From Vicinamibacteria bacterium (GTDB lineage: Bacteria; Acidobacteriota; Vicinamibacteria; Vicinamibacterales; UBA2999), in NCBI GenBank assembly GCA_025924295.1, contig JAICEG010000013.1, forward strand, positions 1 through 25,711: a stretch of 25,711 nt of DNA. Direction: 5' to 3'. A program made the translations under genes and the position numbers. Each line of letters begins with the position of its first letter. The first letter of the stretch is position 1. The notes under the pieces were generated by a model. It was given only the letters and a program-made list of their open reading frames with translations, searched no databases and had not been told where the DNA came from. Positions 9,657 through 16,060 of the stretch are shown in pieces.

Positions 9657-10736
9657 ATGACCTCCCCCAGTTCGGACATCGGCGAGCTCGACCCGCCTCA
9701 GCTCGAGCGTCTTCTGCGGGAAAGCGGCTACGAGCCCTTCCACGCACGGCAGCTGTACCGCTGGATGCACCGCCATGGCGTTGCTGACTTCGACCAGATG
9801 ACGAACCTGTCGAAGGAGCTTCGCGCCGAGCTCAAAGGGCGATTCACAGTTGGGCGGCCCCAGATCGTCAGCGATCAGTTGTCCACCGACGGGACCCGGA
9901 AGTTGGTTCTAGAGCTCGGTGACCGGCGCCGCATTGAATCCGTGTTCATCCCCGACACCCCCGCCATGACCTTCTGCGTGTCCACGCAGGTGGGTTGCGC
10001 GATGTCCTGCGGTTTTTGCCTGACGGGGAAGATGGGCCTCGTCCGCCATCTGACCGCCGGCGAGATCGTGGGGCAGGTCGTCACACTCGCCACTGCCACC
10101 GGGCTACTCGATCAGCCCTTCAACATCGTGCTGATGGGGATGGGCGAGCCGCTCCACAACTACGACAACACGATGAAGGCGTTGCGGATGCTGCACGCCG
10201 AAGAGGGCCTCGCCATCTCGCCGCGGCGGATCACCTTGTCCACCGTCGGGATCGTCCCGGGCCTGGAGCGACTCGCCCGTGAGCCGCTGATGCCCAACCT
10301 GGCCATCTCGCTTCATGCGACGACCGAGGAACAGCGAACGGCGCTGGTTCCGCCCAACGCGAAGTACTCGCTGGCTGCGATTCTCGATGCCTGCCGTCGC
10401 TTCCCGCTCAAGAGACGCAGCCGCATCACCTTCGAGTACGTGCTCCTCAATGGGGTGAACGACACGCCCGAGGATGCGCGCCGGCTCGCGAAGCTTCTGT
10501 CGGGCATCAAGGCCAAGGTCAACCTGATACCTCTCAATGCCGCGCCAGGCATTCCATTCGAGCGGCCTTCAGACTCACGCATCGATCGTTTCGCCCAGAT
10601 ACTGGCCGACCGGCATCTCACCGTCTCGGTCAGGAAGAGCAGAGGGCGCGACATCCGGGCGGCATGCGGTCAGCTGATTGTGGAAGGCGGCTCAAAGAAG
10701 TCGGCCGCGCAACAGATGGCGCTGCTCTTACACTGA
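9657..10736 (+). CDS. rlmN: Dual-specificity 23S rRNA A2503 / tRNA A37 C2-methyltransferase, radical SAM
   Basis: RlmN methylates C2 of A2503 in 23S rRNA, and in some bacteria A37 of tRNAs, by a radical-SAM ping-pong mechanism. The 359 residues match the family length. The 4Fe-4S motif CxxxCxxC is at Cys114, Cys118 and Cys121 in VGCAMSCGFCLTGKMG. The two catalytic cysteines fit Cys118 (the methyl-carrier region in the family has an extra conserved Cys near the cluster) and the C-terminal Cys337 in IRAACGQL. MGMGEPLHNYDN and ISLHATTEEQR are the other conserved stretches. It distinguishes from Cfr by the typical N-terminal RQLYRWMHRHGV segment and lack of resistance-gene context, though Cfr-like activity cannot be excluded by eye. 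It is a single plus-strand gene, convergent with mtaB; its stop codon touches an inverted repeat. Confidence 0.95.
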   Translation: MTSPSSDIGELDPPQLERLLRESGYEPFHARQLYRWMHRHGVADFDQMTNLSKELRAELKGRFTVGRPQIVSDQLSTDGTRKLVLELGDRRRIESVFIPDTPAMTFCVSTQVGCAMSCGFCLTGKMGLVRHLTAGEIVGQVVTLATATGLLDQPFNIVLMGMGEPLHNYDNTMKALRMLHAEEGLAISPRRITLSTVGIVPGLERLAREPLMPNLAISLHATTEEQRTALVPPNAKYSLAAILDACRRFPLKRRSRITFEYVLLNGVNDTPEDARRLAKLLSGIKAKVNLIPLNAAPGIPFERPSDSRIDRFAQILADRHLTVSVRKSRGRDIRAACGQLIVEGGSKKSAAQQMALLLH

Positions 10737-10807
10737 CTCCCAATTCCCAAACGCCAACTCCCAAGATCCCTTGGCTGCAGCTCATCGCGTGGTTGGGAAT
10801 TGGGAGT
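10736..10807. terminator. 15-bp perfect inverted repeat filling the rlmN/mtaB convergent gap
   Basis: The arms ACTCCCAATTCCCAA (10736-10750) and TTGGGAATTGGGAGT (10793-10807) are exact complements separated by 42 nt. The spacer contains a small CCAAG/CTTGG hairpin. The element begins on the last base of the rlmN stop and ends 4 bp before the mtaB stop, so it fills the whole gap between converging genes. A bidirectional terminator role is likely by position, but there is no long T-tract. The TGACTCCC at its left edge also occurs in the purQ/purL repeat. Confidence 0.6.
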
Positions 10808-10811
10808 TGTT

Positions 10812-12092
10812 CTAGTCAATCACGACGTTTACCCACTCGTTTCGCGGGCGCTGACGATCGAGTCTGACCTTCAGGTAGTTATCCGTCACCGCCGACCATC
10901 CATCGTCGACCGTGAGTGCCCGGCGAGTGCTCCCCTGCTGCGATCGGCGAAACTCGCTCGCCATGCGATGACCGATATCGCGAACGCGACGTCCGCGGTC
11001 TCGCACTACCGCACCGTCAGCGCGCCTGCCGAGTCGAGATGCCTCAGTCCCGGGACGGTCAGAGTACGGAAACACATGCAGATGGGTAAGCGGAAGCCCG
11101 CCCAGGAGGGTCTCGGTCTCGGCGAAATGCTCTGACGACTCGCCCGGGAAACCAACGATCACATCTGACCCAATCGATGCATGCGGGAGGCGTGCGTGGA
11201 TTCGCTCGATCAACGCGGCGTACGCAGAGGCTGTGTAAGGCCGCCGCATCGCTCGCAGCATCTCGTCCGAACCGTGCTGAAGTGGTAGATGGAAATGTGG
11301 CGCTAGCGCCGGTGATGACGCCACGAGGTCGATGATCTCCGGCGTGCAATCCATCGGCTCCAGTGAGCTGATCCGAAAAAGCACGTCAGCCTTCCATTCG
11401 GCGAGCACGCGCACCAGCGTGGCCAATGATGTGGACTCACCGAGGTCTCGCCCGTACGATCCAAGGTGCACACCGGCGATCGCAATCTCGCGATAGCCAG
11501 CAGCGACGGCATCCTCGATCTGTCGGACCACCGTGGCCAATGGACGGGATCGTCCGGCGCCACGTGTCGTCGGAATGATGCAGTAGCTGCAGGTCTCATC
11601 ACATCCCGTCTGAACGCGAAGCGTCAGCGCAGTGCGGCCTGCTGAGCCTGGAGCGAGTGTCTCACCACAGGGCCCATCGCCGCTCCCATAACGATGGGCG
11701 GTCGTCAGCTCTTGCTGACGCGACAATCCAAACCACGGCGCGATCCGATCGACGAGATCGTCTTTCTCGTCATTTGAGATCACACGAGCGACGTTCGGAA
11801 GAGCACCGACTTCGTCCGGTCGCCGCGTGGCGTAGCAGCCCGTCACCACGACGCGCACATCGGGGTTGTCGCGCACGATCCGTCGAACGGTCTGACGGAC
11901 GCCTTGGTCCGCCGCCGCCGTGACGGAACACGTGTTGACAACGACGAACTCCGCGTCCTGCGGCGTGGTTTCAACTGCGCCACGTGCGTGCAGGTCCCGT
12001 GCGATCGCCAGCGAGTCCGCCTGATTGACGCGACAGCCGAACGTGATGATCGAGTACTTAAGACCCCGGGTGTAATTTCCTTCGAACTCCAT
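10812..12092 (-). CDS. mtaB: tRNA (t6A37-C2)-methylthiotransferase
   Basis: MtaB turns t6A37 into ms2t6A37 in tRNAs that read ANN codons. The 426 residues have the methylthiotransferase order: an N-terminal UPF0004 domain with Cys20 (TFGCRVNQADS), Cys55 (VVNTCSVTAAAD) and Cys86 (VTGCYA) for the auxiliary 4Fe-4S cluster, then a radical SAM domain with CxxxCxxC at Cys164, Cys168 and Cys171 (GCDETCSYCIIPTTRGAGRSR), and a short C-terminal TRAM-like part. The GCRVNQ motif, instead of the GCQMN of MiaB, supports MtaB over MiaB or RimO. Residues 2-11 (EFEGNYTRGL) are encoded by the loop and arm of a 19-bp palindrome; the conserved protein begins at KYSIITFGC. The ATG is 5 nt after the purD stop with no ribosome binding site, so translation probably relies on reinitiation after purD. 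Confidence 0.94.
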   Translation of the reverse strand: MEFEGNYTRGLKYSIITFGCRVNQADSLAIARDLHARGAVETTPQDAEFVVVNTCSVTAAADQGVRQTVRRIVRDNPDVRVVVTGCYATRRPDEVGALPNVARVISNDEKDDLVDRIAPWFGLSRQQELTTAHRYGSGDGPCGETLAPGSAGRTALTLRVQTGCDETCSYCIIPTTRGAGRSRPLATVVRQIEDAVAAGYREIAIAGVHLGSYGRDLGESTSLATLVRVLAEWKADVLFRISSLEPMDCTPEIIDLVASSPALAPHFHLPLQHGSDEMLRAMRRPYTASAYAALIERIHARLPHASIGSDVIVGFPGESSEHFAETETLLGGLPLTHLHVFPYSDRPGTEASRLGRRADGAVVRDRGRRVRDIGHRMASEFRRSQQGSTRRALTVDDGWSAVTDNYLKVRLDRQRPRNEWVNVVID

Positions 12093-12111
12093 GGAAATTA
12101 CACCCGGGGTC
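12062..12111 (-). repeat. Perfect 19-bp palindrome with 12-nt loop at the purD/mtaB junction
   Basis: The arms 12062-12080 and 12093-12111 are exact complements (one reads GGAAATTACACCCGGGGTC), with loop 12081-12092. On the minus strand the first arm holds the last codons and TAA stop of purD, the loop holds the ATG of mtaB, and the second arm encodes mtaB residues 5-11. The mRNA hairpin would present the start codon in the loop. The compact shape is typical of REP-like elements. It has no T-tract, so it is not an obvious terminator. Confidence 0.85.
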
Positions 12112-13384
12112 CTATGACCGCCTTGCGACCGATGTCGCGACGGAACTGCATCCCTTCGAATCGAATGTGTGCCGCTGCCTGGTACGCAGTGTCGATCGCT
12201 CCGCTGAACGTCGAGCCGCGCCCGACGACCGTCAGCACGCGGCCGCCGGAGGTGACGAGTTGACCGTCGCGCTTGCTCGTCCCCGCGTGGAAGACGAGCG
12301 CGCCGGGCACCGCAGACGCCGCGTCCACACCAGTAATCGGCCGGCCGGTTTCAACGGCTTCAGGGTAGCCGCCGGCAGCGAGCACGACTCCCACGTGCGC
12401 ATCCGGAAGAATTCGTGCGCGTCTCGAAGGAAGCGCTCCCATCGCTGCCTCTCCAAGCAGCCACGACAGTTCTTCGTCGAGCATTGGCAGCACGACCTGC
12501 GTTTCCGGATCACCGAGCCGCACGTTGAACTCGACGACTTTTGGACCATCTGCTGTCAGCATCAGCCCGACATAGAGGAACCCGCGGTACGGGTGCCCCT
12601 CACTCTGCATCCCGTCGAGTACCGGCCGCACGATCTCGTCGATCACCCGTCGCTCAACATCGACAGTCACGAGTGGACTCGGCGCGAACGCCCCCATCCC
12701 TCCTGTATTCGGGCCCTGATCGTCATCGAAGATCCGCTTATGGTCCTGCGCTGAGCCGAGCGGGATAAACGACGTGCCGTCAGTCAGCACGAAGTACGAC
12801 GCTTCCTGACCCACCAGAAACTGTTCGAACACGATTCGATCGCCGGCGCTGCCAAACCGGCGCTCGATCATCATCGATTCCACCGTGGCGATTGCCGACT
12901 GCCGATCGGGGACGATGACCACGCCCTTGCCGGCGGCGAGACCGTCCGCCTTCAACACCAGCGGGTATCCGAACGGATCGCCCTCGAGCCACGCCAGTGC
13001 AGACGTCGCCGACTCACAGACCTGGTAGGAGGCAGTCGGCACCTTATGCCGCGCCATGAAGTCCTTTGCGAACGCCTTGCTCGACTCCAGCGCCGCCGCT
13101 GCTTGCGATGGCCCTACGATCGCGCGCCCATCGGCCGTGAAGACATCCACGATGCCGCGACTGAGCGGGAGCTCGGGCCCTACGACCGTCAGGTCGATGG
13201 CCTGACTTCGCGCCACTTTCAGCAGTTCGGCAGGATTGCCTACATCGGCGTCGAGGCATCGGGCGACCGAGGCGATTCCGGGATTACCCGGAGAACAAAA
13301 CACCGCGGTGACGTTCCGTTCACGAGAGAGCTTCCAGGCCAGGGCGTGCTCTCGCGCGCCGCTGCCGATGACGAGGATCTTCAT
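12098..13384 (-). CDS. purD: Phosphoribosylamine-glycine ligase (GAR synthetase)
   Basis: PurD joins glycine to 5-phosphoribosylamine with ATP, the second step of purine synthesis. It directly follows PurF in the pathway and uses its unstable product. The protein is an ATP-grasp ligase: N-terminal MKILVIGSGAREHALAWKLS, ATP-binding loop LVLKADGLAAGKGVVIV near 145-160, NTGGMGAFAPSPLV near 230-243, and VVEFNVRLGDPETQVVLP near 285-302 with metal-binding Glu and Asn. The ATG at 13384 gives 428 residues, the normal length. An in-frame ATG at 13456 would add 24 residues unlike the family, so I reject it. The C-terminus (KAVIGPRV) and stop come from a palindrome shared with mtaB. It is transcribed away from rpsU and is separated from the main pur cluster by rlmN and mtaB. 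Confidence 0.96.
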   Translation of the reverse strand: MKILVIGSGAREHALAWKLSRERNVTAVFCSPGNPGIASVARCLDADVGNPAELLKVARSQAIDLTVVGPELPLSRGIVDVFTADGRAIVGPSQAAAALESSKAFAKDFMARHKVPTASYQVCESATSALAWLEGDPFGYPLVLKADGLAAGKGVVIVPDRQSAIATVESMMIERRFGSAGDRIVFEQFLVGQEASYFVLTDGTSFIPLGSAQDHKRIFDDDQGPNTGGMGAFAPSPLVTVDVERRVIDEIVRPVLDGMQSEGHPYRGFLYVGLMLTADGPKVVEFNVRLGDPETQVVLPMLDEELSWLLGEAAMGALPSRRARILPDAHVGVVLAAGGYPEAVETGRPITGVDAASAVPGALVFHAGTSKRDGQLVTSGGRVLTVVGRGSTFSGAIDTAYQAAAHIRFEGMQFRRDIGRKAVIGPRV

Positions 13385-13506
13385 GTGGAACAGGCTAACT
13401 GCCTGCGAAACAGGAGGTTGAGCGGTCAGACCCGGGCTTGGATGAGTTCGCCCCATCCCGTCAACGTTTTTTGCGCACGACCGGAGACCGGCACACGACT
13501 ATTTCG

Positions 13507-13535
13507 TTGACGTAATGGCGTGTTGCGCCTAGAAT
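13507..13535 (+). promoter_or_regulatory. Near-consensus sigma-70 promoter for rpsU
   Basis: TTGACG (13507-13512), exactly 17 bp, then TAGAAT (13530-13535). Only one mismatch per hexamer from TTGACA and TATAAT. A transcript would start near 13542 and leave an 80-nt leader before the rpsU GTG. This is the best promoter on the plus strand in the window, as expected for a ribosomal-protein gene. The ten bases CTAGAATCCG at its -10 recur at the promoter of the STAS gene. Confidence 0.7.
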
Positions 13536-13624
13536 CCGCGCCTGCCTGTGATAGCCTAGCATATTCGCCACTTTTCGTTGGTGATCACAGGGAGCCACCA
13601 GGCCGGTGAGGGGGTGTTCTAGGC

Positions 13625-13822
13625 GTGGCTGAAGTCAAGATTCAGGAGGGCGAGTCGATCGAAAGTGCACTCCGCCGCTTCAAGCGCAAGGTTCAGCAGG
13701 AAGACATCATCAAGGACATCAAGAAGCATTCTTTCTACTTGAAGCCGGGTGACAAGCGCCGGGCCAAGCAGGCCTTGGCGCGTAAGCGGAACCGTAAGAA
13801 ACTCCGTCGAGAGACGGAGTAA
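13625..13822 (+). CDS. rpsU: Small ribosomal subunit protein bS21
   Basis: bS21 is a small basic protein of the 30S subunit near the anti-Shine-Dalgarno region of 16S rRNA and helps in initiation. The 65 residues start with a GTG (MAEVKIQEGESIESALRRFK). The conserved ESIESALRRFKRKVQQEDII stretch, the KPGDKRRAKQALARKRNRKKLRR basic tail and the length all fit the family. GAGGGGG lies about 10 nt before the GTG. A strong promoter precedes it. The zinc-ribbon gene follows after 42 bp, before the first terminator, so the two are probably one transcript. The last codons form a small GNRA-loop hairpin. Confidence 0.95.
   Translation: MAEVKIQEGESIESALRRFKRKVQQEDIIKDIKKHSFYLKPGDKRRAKQALARKRNRKKLRRETE
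13802..13819 (+). other. GNRA-tetraloop hairpin in the last codons of rpsU
   Basis: CTCCGTC, loop GAGA, GACGGAG: a perfect 7-bp stem closed by a GNRA tetraloop, ending one base before the stop codon TAA. No T-run follows, so termination is unlikely. It could be a pause, a processing site or a 3'-end stabiliser between rpsU and the next gene. Confidence 0.45.
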
Positions 13823-13864
13823 ATACGAGCGGTCCCGCGATCGACGAGCACGAGGTGGCGACCG

Positions 13865-14176
13865 ATGGAGTTCCAAGACAAATCCTTGAGGTGCGTGGAC
13901 TGCGGCTCCGAGTTTATCTGGACTGCAGGCGAACAGCTGTTTTTCGCAGATAAGCAGTTCAAAAACGAGCCGAAACGGTGCAAGACGTGCAAGGCTAAGC
14001 GAGCCAACCGGGCTAGTGCCGGTCCAGCACCGGCAAGGGACCGGGTCGAAACAACGACCCAGTGCTCGGCGTGCGGGAAGGAAACCACGGTTCCTTTCCG
14101 TCCGACGCAGGGTCGCCCGGTGTTTTGCAAGGAGTGCTTCCAGCAACGGAAATTTGCGGGAGCAGGAGGGGTCTAG
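13865..14176 (+). CDS. Double zinc-ribbon protein (four CxxC pairs)
   Basis: The 103-residue protein has two separate zinc ribbons. The first has Cys10, Cys13, Cys39 and Cys42 (LRCVDCGSEFIWTAGEQLFF ... KRCKTCKAKR), matching the probable zinc-ribbon family whose members share the Cx2C, FxWTAGEQ, FxNEPxRCxxC pattern. The second has Cys67, Cys70, Cys88 and Cys91 (QCSACGKETTVPFRPTQGRP then VFCKECF), a motif with VPFxPxxxRPVxCxxCF seen in many small bacterial proteins. A basic Ala-rich linker (residues 43-63) joins them. GAGGTGG lies 6 nt before the ATG. No function is established; nucleic-acid or ribosome binding is a guess from the basic character and co-transcription with rpsU. Its end is followed by an intrinsic terminator 50 bp later. 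Confidence 0.85.
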   Translation: MEFQDKSLRCVDCGSEFIWTAGEQLFFADKQFKNEPKRCKTCKAKRANRASAGPAPARDRVETTTQCSACGKETTVPFRPTQGRPVFCKECFQQRKFAGAGGV

Positions 14177-14227
14177 AGTCATCCGACTCGTCTGGAATTC
14201 CGGGCAGTCGTCGCGAGATTTCGTCAG

Positions 14228-14254
14228 GGCCAGACGCGAGTCTGGCCTTGTTTG
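14228..14254 (+). terminator. Intrinsic terminator after the rpsU/zinc-ribbon transcript
   Basis: GGCCAGAC, loop GCGA, GTCTGGCC: a perfect 8-bp stem with a GNRA tetraloop followed at once by TTGTTTGT. This is a textbook rho-independent terminator on the plus strand. Confidence 0.85.
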
Positions 14255-14258
14255 TCTG

Positions 14259-14267
14259 TGCTAGAAT
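14259..14267 (+). promoter_or_regulatory. Putative extended -10 promoter for the STAS gene
   Basis: TGCTAGAAT, an extended -10 (TG, one base, TAGAAT), starts 5 bp after the terminator's T-rich tail and lies about 33 bp before the ATG. No -35 is recognisable because that position overlaps the terminator stem. The bases CTAGAATCCG are identical to those at the rpsU promoter. Confidence 0.5.
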
Positions 14268-14300
14268 CCGATTTTCTACGGGCAGTACATTCGAGGAACT

Positions 14301-14654
14301 ATGCAGATCGAGGAACGATCCGCCGGTGATGTAACCATCCTGGACCTCAAGGGCAAGATGACCCTCGGCGAGGGAGACGAGGCTCTCAAGGACAAGATCA
14401 ACAGCCTGGTGTTGCAGGGTCGAAAGAAGCTCGTCCTGAATCTGGCGGACGTTCCCTACATCGACAGCGCCGGCCTGGGAGAAATCGTTCGCACCTTCAC
14501 GACGGTCAGCCGTCAGGGCGGCAGCCTGAAGCTCCTGAGCCTGACGAAACGGATCACCGATCTGCTGGCCATTACCAAGCTGCTCACGGTGTTCGAAACC
14601 CACGACAACGAGGCTGACGCGATCCGCAGCTTCCAGTCGTCGGCCAACGTGTAG
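14301..14654 (+). CDS. STAS-domain anti-sigma-factor antagonist (SpoIIAA/RsbV-like)
   Basis: The 117-residue protein is a single STAS domain. Such proteins bind HPK-family anti-sigma kinases and are switched off by phosphorylation of a conserved serine. Here that serine is Ser56 in VPYIDSAGLGEIVRT, the classic DSAGLG motif. The MQIEERSAGDVTILDLKGKM beta-strand start and KLVLNLADV strand before the motif also match, as does the common length near 110-120. An AGGAA ribosome binding site lies 4-9 nt before the ATG. No partner kinase (RsbW/SpoIIAB) is seen in the window, so the target sigma factor or signalling pathway is unknown. It is bounded by a terminator upstream and a 155-bp gap downstream. 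Confidence 0.93.
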   Translation: MQIEERSAGDVTILDLKGKMTLGEGDEALKDKINSLVLQGRKKLVLNLADVPYIDSAGLGEIVRTFTTVSRQGGSLKLLSLTKRITDLLAITKLLTVFETHDNEADAIRSFQSSANV

Positions 14655-14809
14655 TGACCTGGTAGGTTCGCGCACCGGACTTACGCGACACGTTCGCTTG
14701 CGTTGGAGGCTCCAGCCAACCGCGGTCCGGCTCACCTGGTTCGCCCTGAACAGTGACGGGGACGCCTCCCGTCGTCCCGGAGCGCACGTCGAAACAGGGC
14801 TGATGGACG

Positions 14810-16051
14810 ATGCCACCTGATCACAATCAACAGCATTCGCGCCGACCCCACTATCACCGTGGCAGGCGCGGCCCCGACCGGCGCGGCGGCGATCGCCGCC
14901 CGCAGCAGTCACAACAGCAGCCGGAACAGACAGGGCGGGATCAACTCGATATCGAGCAGATCATGCGCGAGATCCGTTCGCGGATCTCCGAGCGGCACGG
15001 CATCGACCTCACCACCCAGCAGATCCAGGAGATCGCGGCACGCCGGCTCGAGGCGATTCTCGACCCGCGCACAATCAAGCCCTCGTTGATGGACGAACTG
15101 CGGCGCGCGTCGGGTTTGCCAGCCGACACGACGCCGGCCGAACCCGAAGGTGCCGAGGCGATCGACGAATCAGCGCTCTACGAGTCGGACAACGGATTCC
15201 TCCGAGGCCTTCGTCGGCTGTTCAATCCGATATTGAAGTTGTTCTTCAACCCGGCCGCGATCGTCGAAGCACTGAACGCGCAGACCCGCCGTGTGAAAGA
15301 GGCTGCGGCGCGCGAGTCGGAGCTGCGACGCCGGCAGACCGAGTGGAACGCACTTCACTTCGAGATCCTCCGCCGCCTGGTGACTGACATCGCCCGGGTG
15401 GAAATCGACAATCAACATCTCGCGCACCGCGTGGAGTCGCTGACGGCCAGGGTCGACTTCAACGAGCGCCGGGTGCGCGGTTTCGAACAGAGTCAGCATC
15501 AGTCGCAGTCGCAGTCACACCCACGACCCAGCGCGCGTCCGGTGGAGGTGCCCACGCTGTCATCGGCAGCTGCGCCCGCCCCACCGAGAGAAGACGCTCC
15601 GGCGAGCGAACACGTCTCTTCGTCCGAAGCGTCTCCCGACGGTGGCCGACGGCGACGGCGGCGGCGGCGAGGACGCAGGTCCGGACAGCCGCGCGAATTC
15701 GGACCGGGAGCGTCGGTTCCTGGTGTCGTGGCAGCAGCGGCAGTCGACCAGGCGGCGGAAGGGGATGACTTCGGCGACGAAGATGCCGCGTCGGATGATT
15801 TCAGTGACGATGTGAGCGCACCCGAGTCCTCGTCCGAGCACTCGACAGCTCCCTTGTCTTTCGATCCACCATCCTTCGAACCGCCGGTACCGGCACCAGC
15901 CCCTGACGAGCCCGCGCCGTCACATCACGAAGAACCCGTCCAGGTCGTCTCGTCGCCCGTGGAGCATGTGCCCGCTGCGCCGGAGCCTTCTCCTGTCAGT
16001 CCGGTCGAGTCCGTCGAACGCTCCGATCGACTGCCACCCGAACAGTCCTGA
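14810..16051 (+). CDS. Highly charged, low-complexity protein of unknown function
   Basis: I do not recognise this 413-residue protein. Residues 1-45 are Arg/Gln/His-rich and basic. Residues 46-105 look helical (DIEQIMREIRSRISERHGI). Residues 127-230 form an amphipathic, coiled-coil-like part (FLRGLRRLFNPILKLFFNPAA, then EALNAQTRRVKEAAARESEL and ARVEIDNQHLAHRVESL). From residue 228 it is low complexity: a Gln/Ser repeat, an almost pure arginine tract at 280-290, a strongly acidic Asp/Glu/Ser segment, and a Pro-rich tail. There is no signal peptide or membrane segment. The RLFNP and helical region recall the N-terminal helices of some polysaccharide-associated methyltransferases, but the catalytic domain is absent. 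A glycosyltransferase gene follows after 9 bp, so a shared role in surface glycan assembly is plausible but inferred. The coding frame is supported by consistent third-position GC. Confidence 0.72.
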   Translation: MPPDHNQQHSRRPHYHRGRRGPDRRGGDRRPQQSQQQPEQTGRDQLDIEQIMREIRSRISERHGIDLTTQQIQEIAARRLEAILDPRTIKPSLMDELRRASGLPADTTPAEPEGAEAIDESALYESDNGFLRGLRRLFNPILKLFFNPAAIVEALNAQTRRVKEAAARESELRRRQTEWNALHFEILRRLVTDIARVEIDNQHLAHRVESLTARVDFNERRVRGFEQSQHQSQSQSHPRPSARPVEVPTLSSAAAPAPPREDAPASEHVSSSEASPDGGRRRRRRRRGRRSGQPREFGPGASVPGVVAAAAVDQAAEGDDFGDEDAASDDFSDDVSAPESSSEHSTAPLSFDPPSFEPPVPAPAPDEPAPSHHEEPVQVVSSPVEHVPAAPEPSPVSPVESVERSDRLPPEQS

Positions 16052-16060
16052 CCAGGCGCT

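Noticed and set aside
9657..10736. Could rlmN be a Cfr-type resistance methyltransferase?
   Set aside because: The N-terminal segment, length and core-genome setting fit RlmN; nothing in the neighbourhood suggests a resistance cassette.
13385..13456. Longer purD start at 13456, adding 24 residues
   Set aside because: The family begins at MKILVIGSGAREHA, the extra residues are unlike PurD, and the shorter 428-residue form matches the normal length.
14755..14773. GACGGG/CCCGTC hairpin between the STAS gene and the charged-protein gene
   Set aside because: Only 6 bp with no T-tract; such hairpins are expected by chance in GC-rich DNA, so it was not called a terminator.
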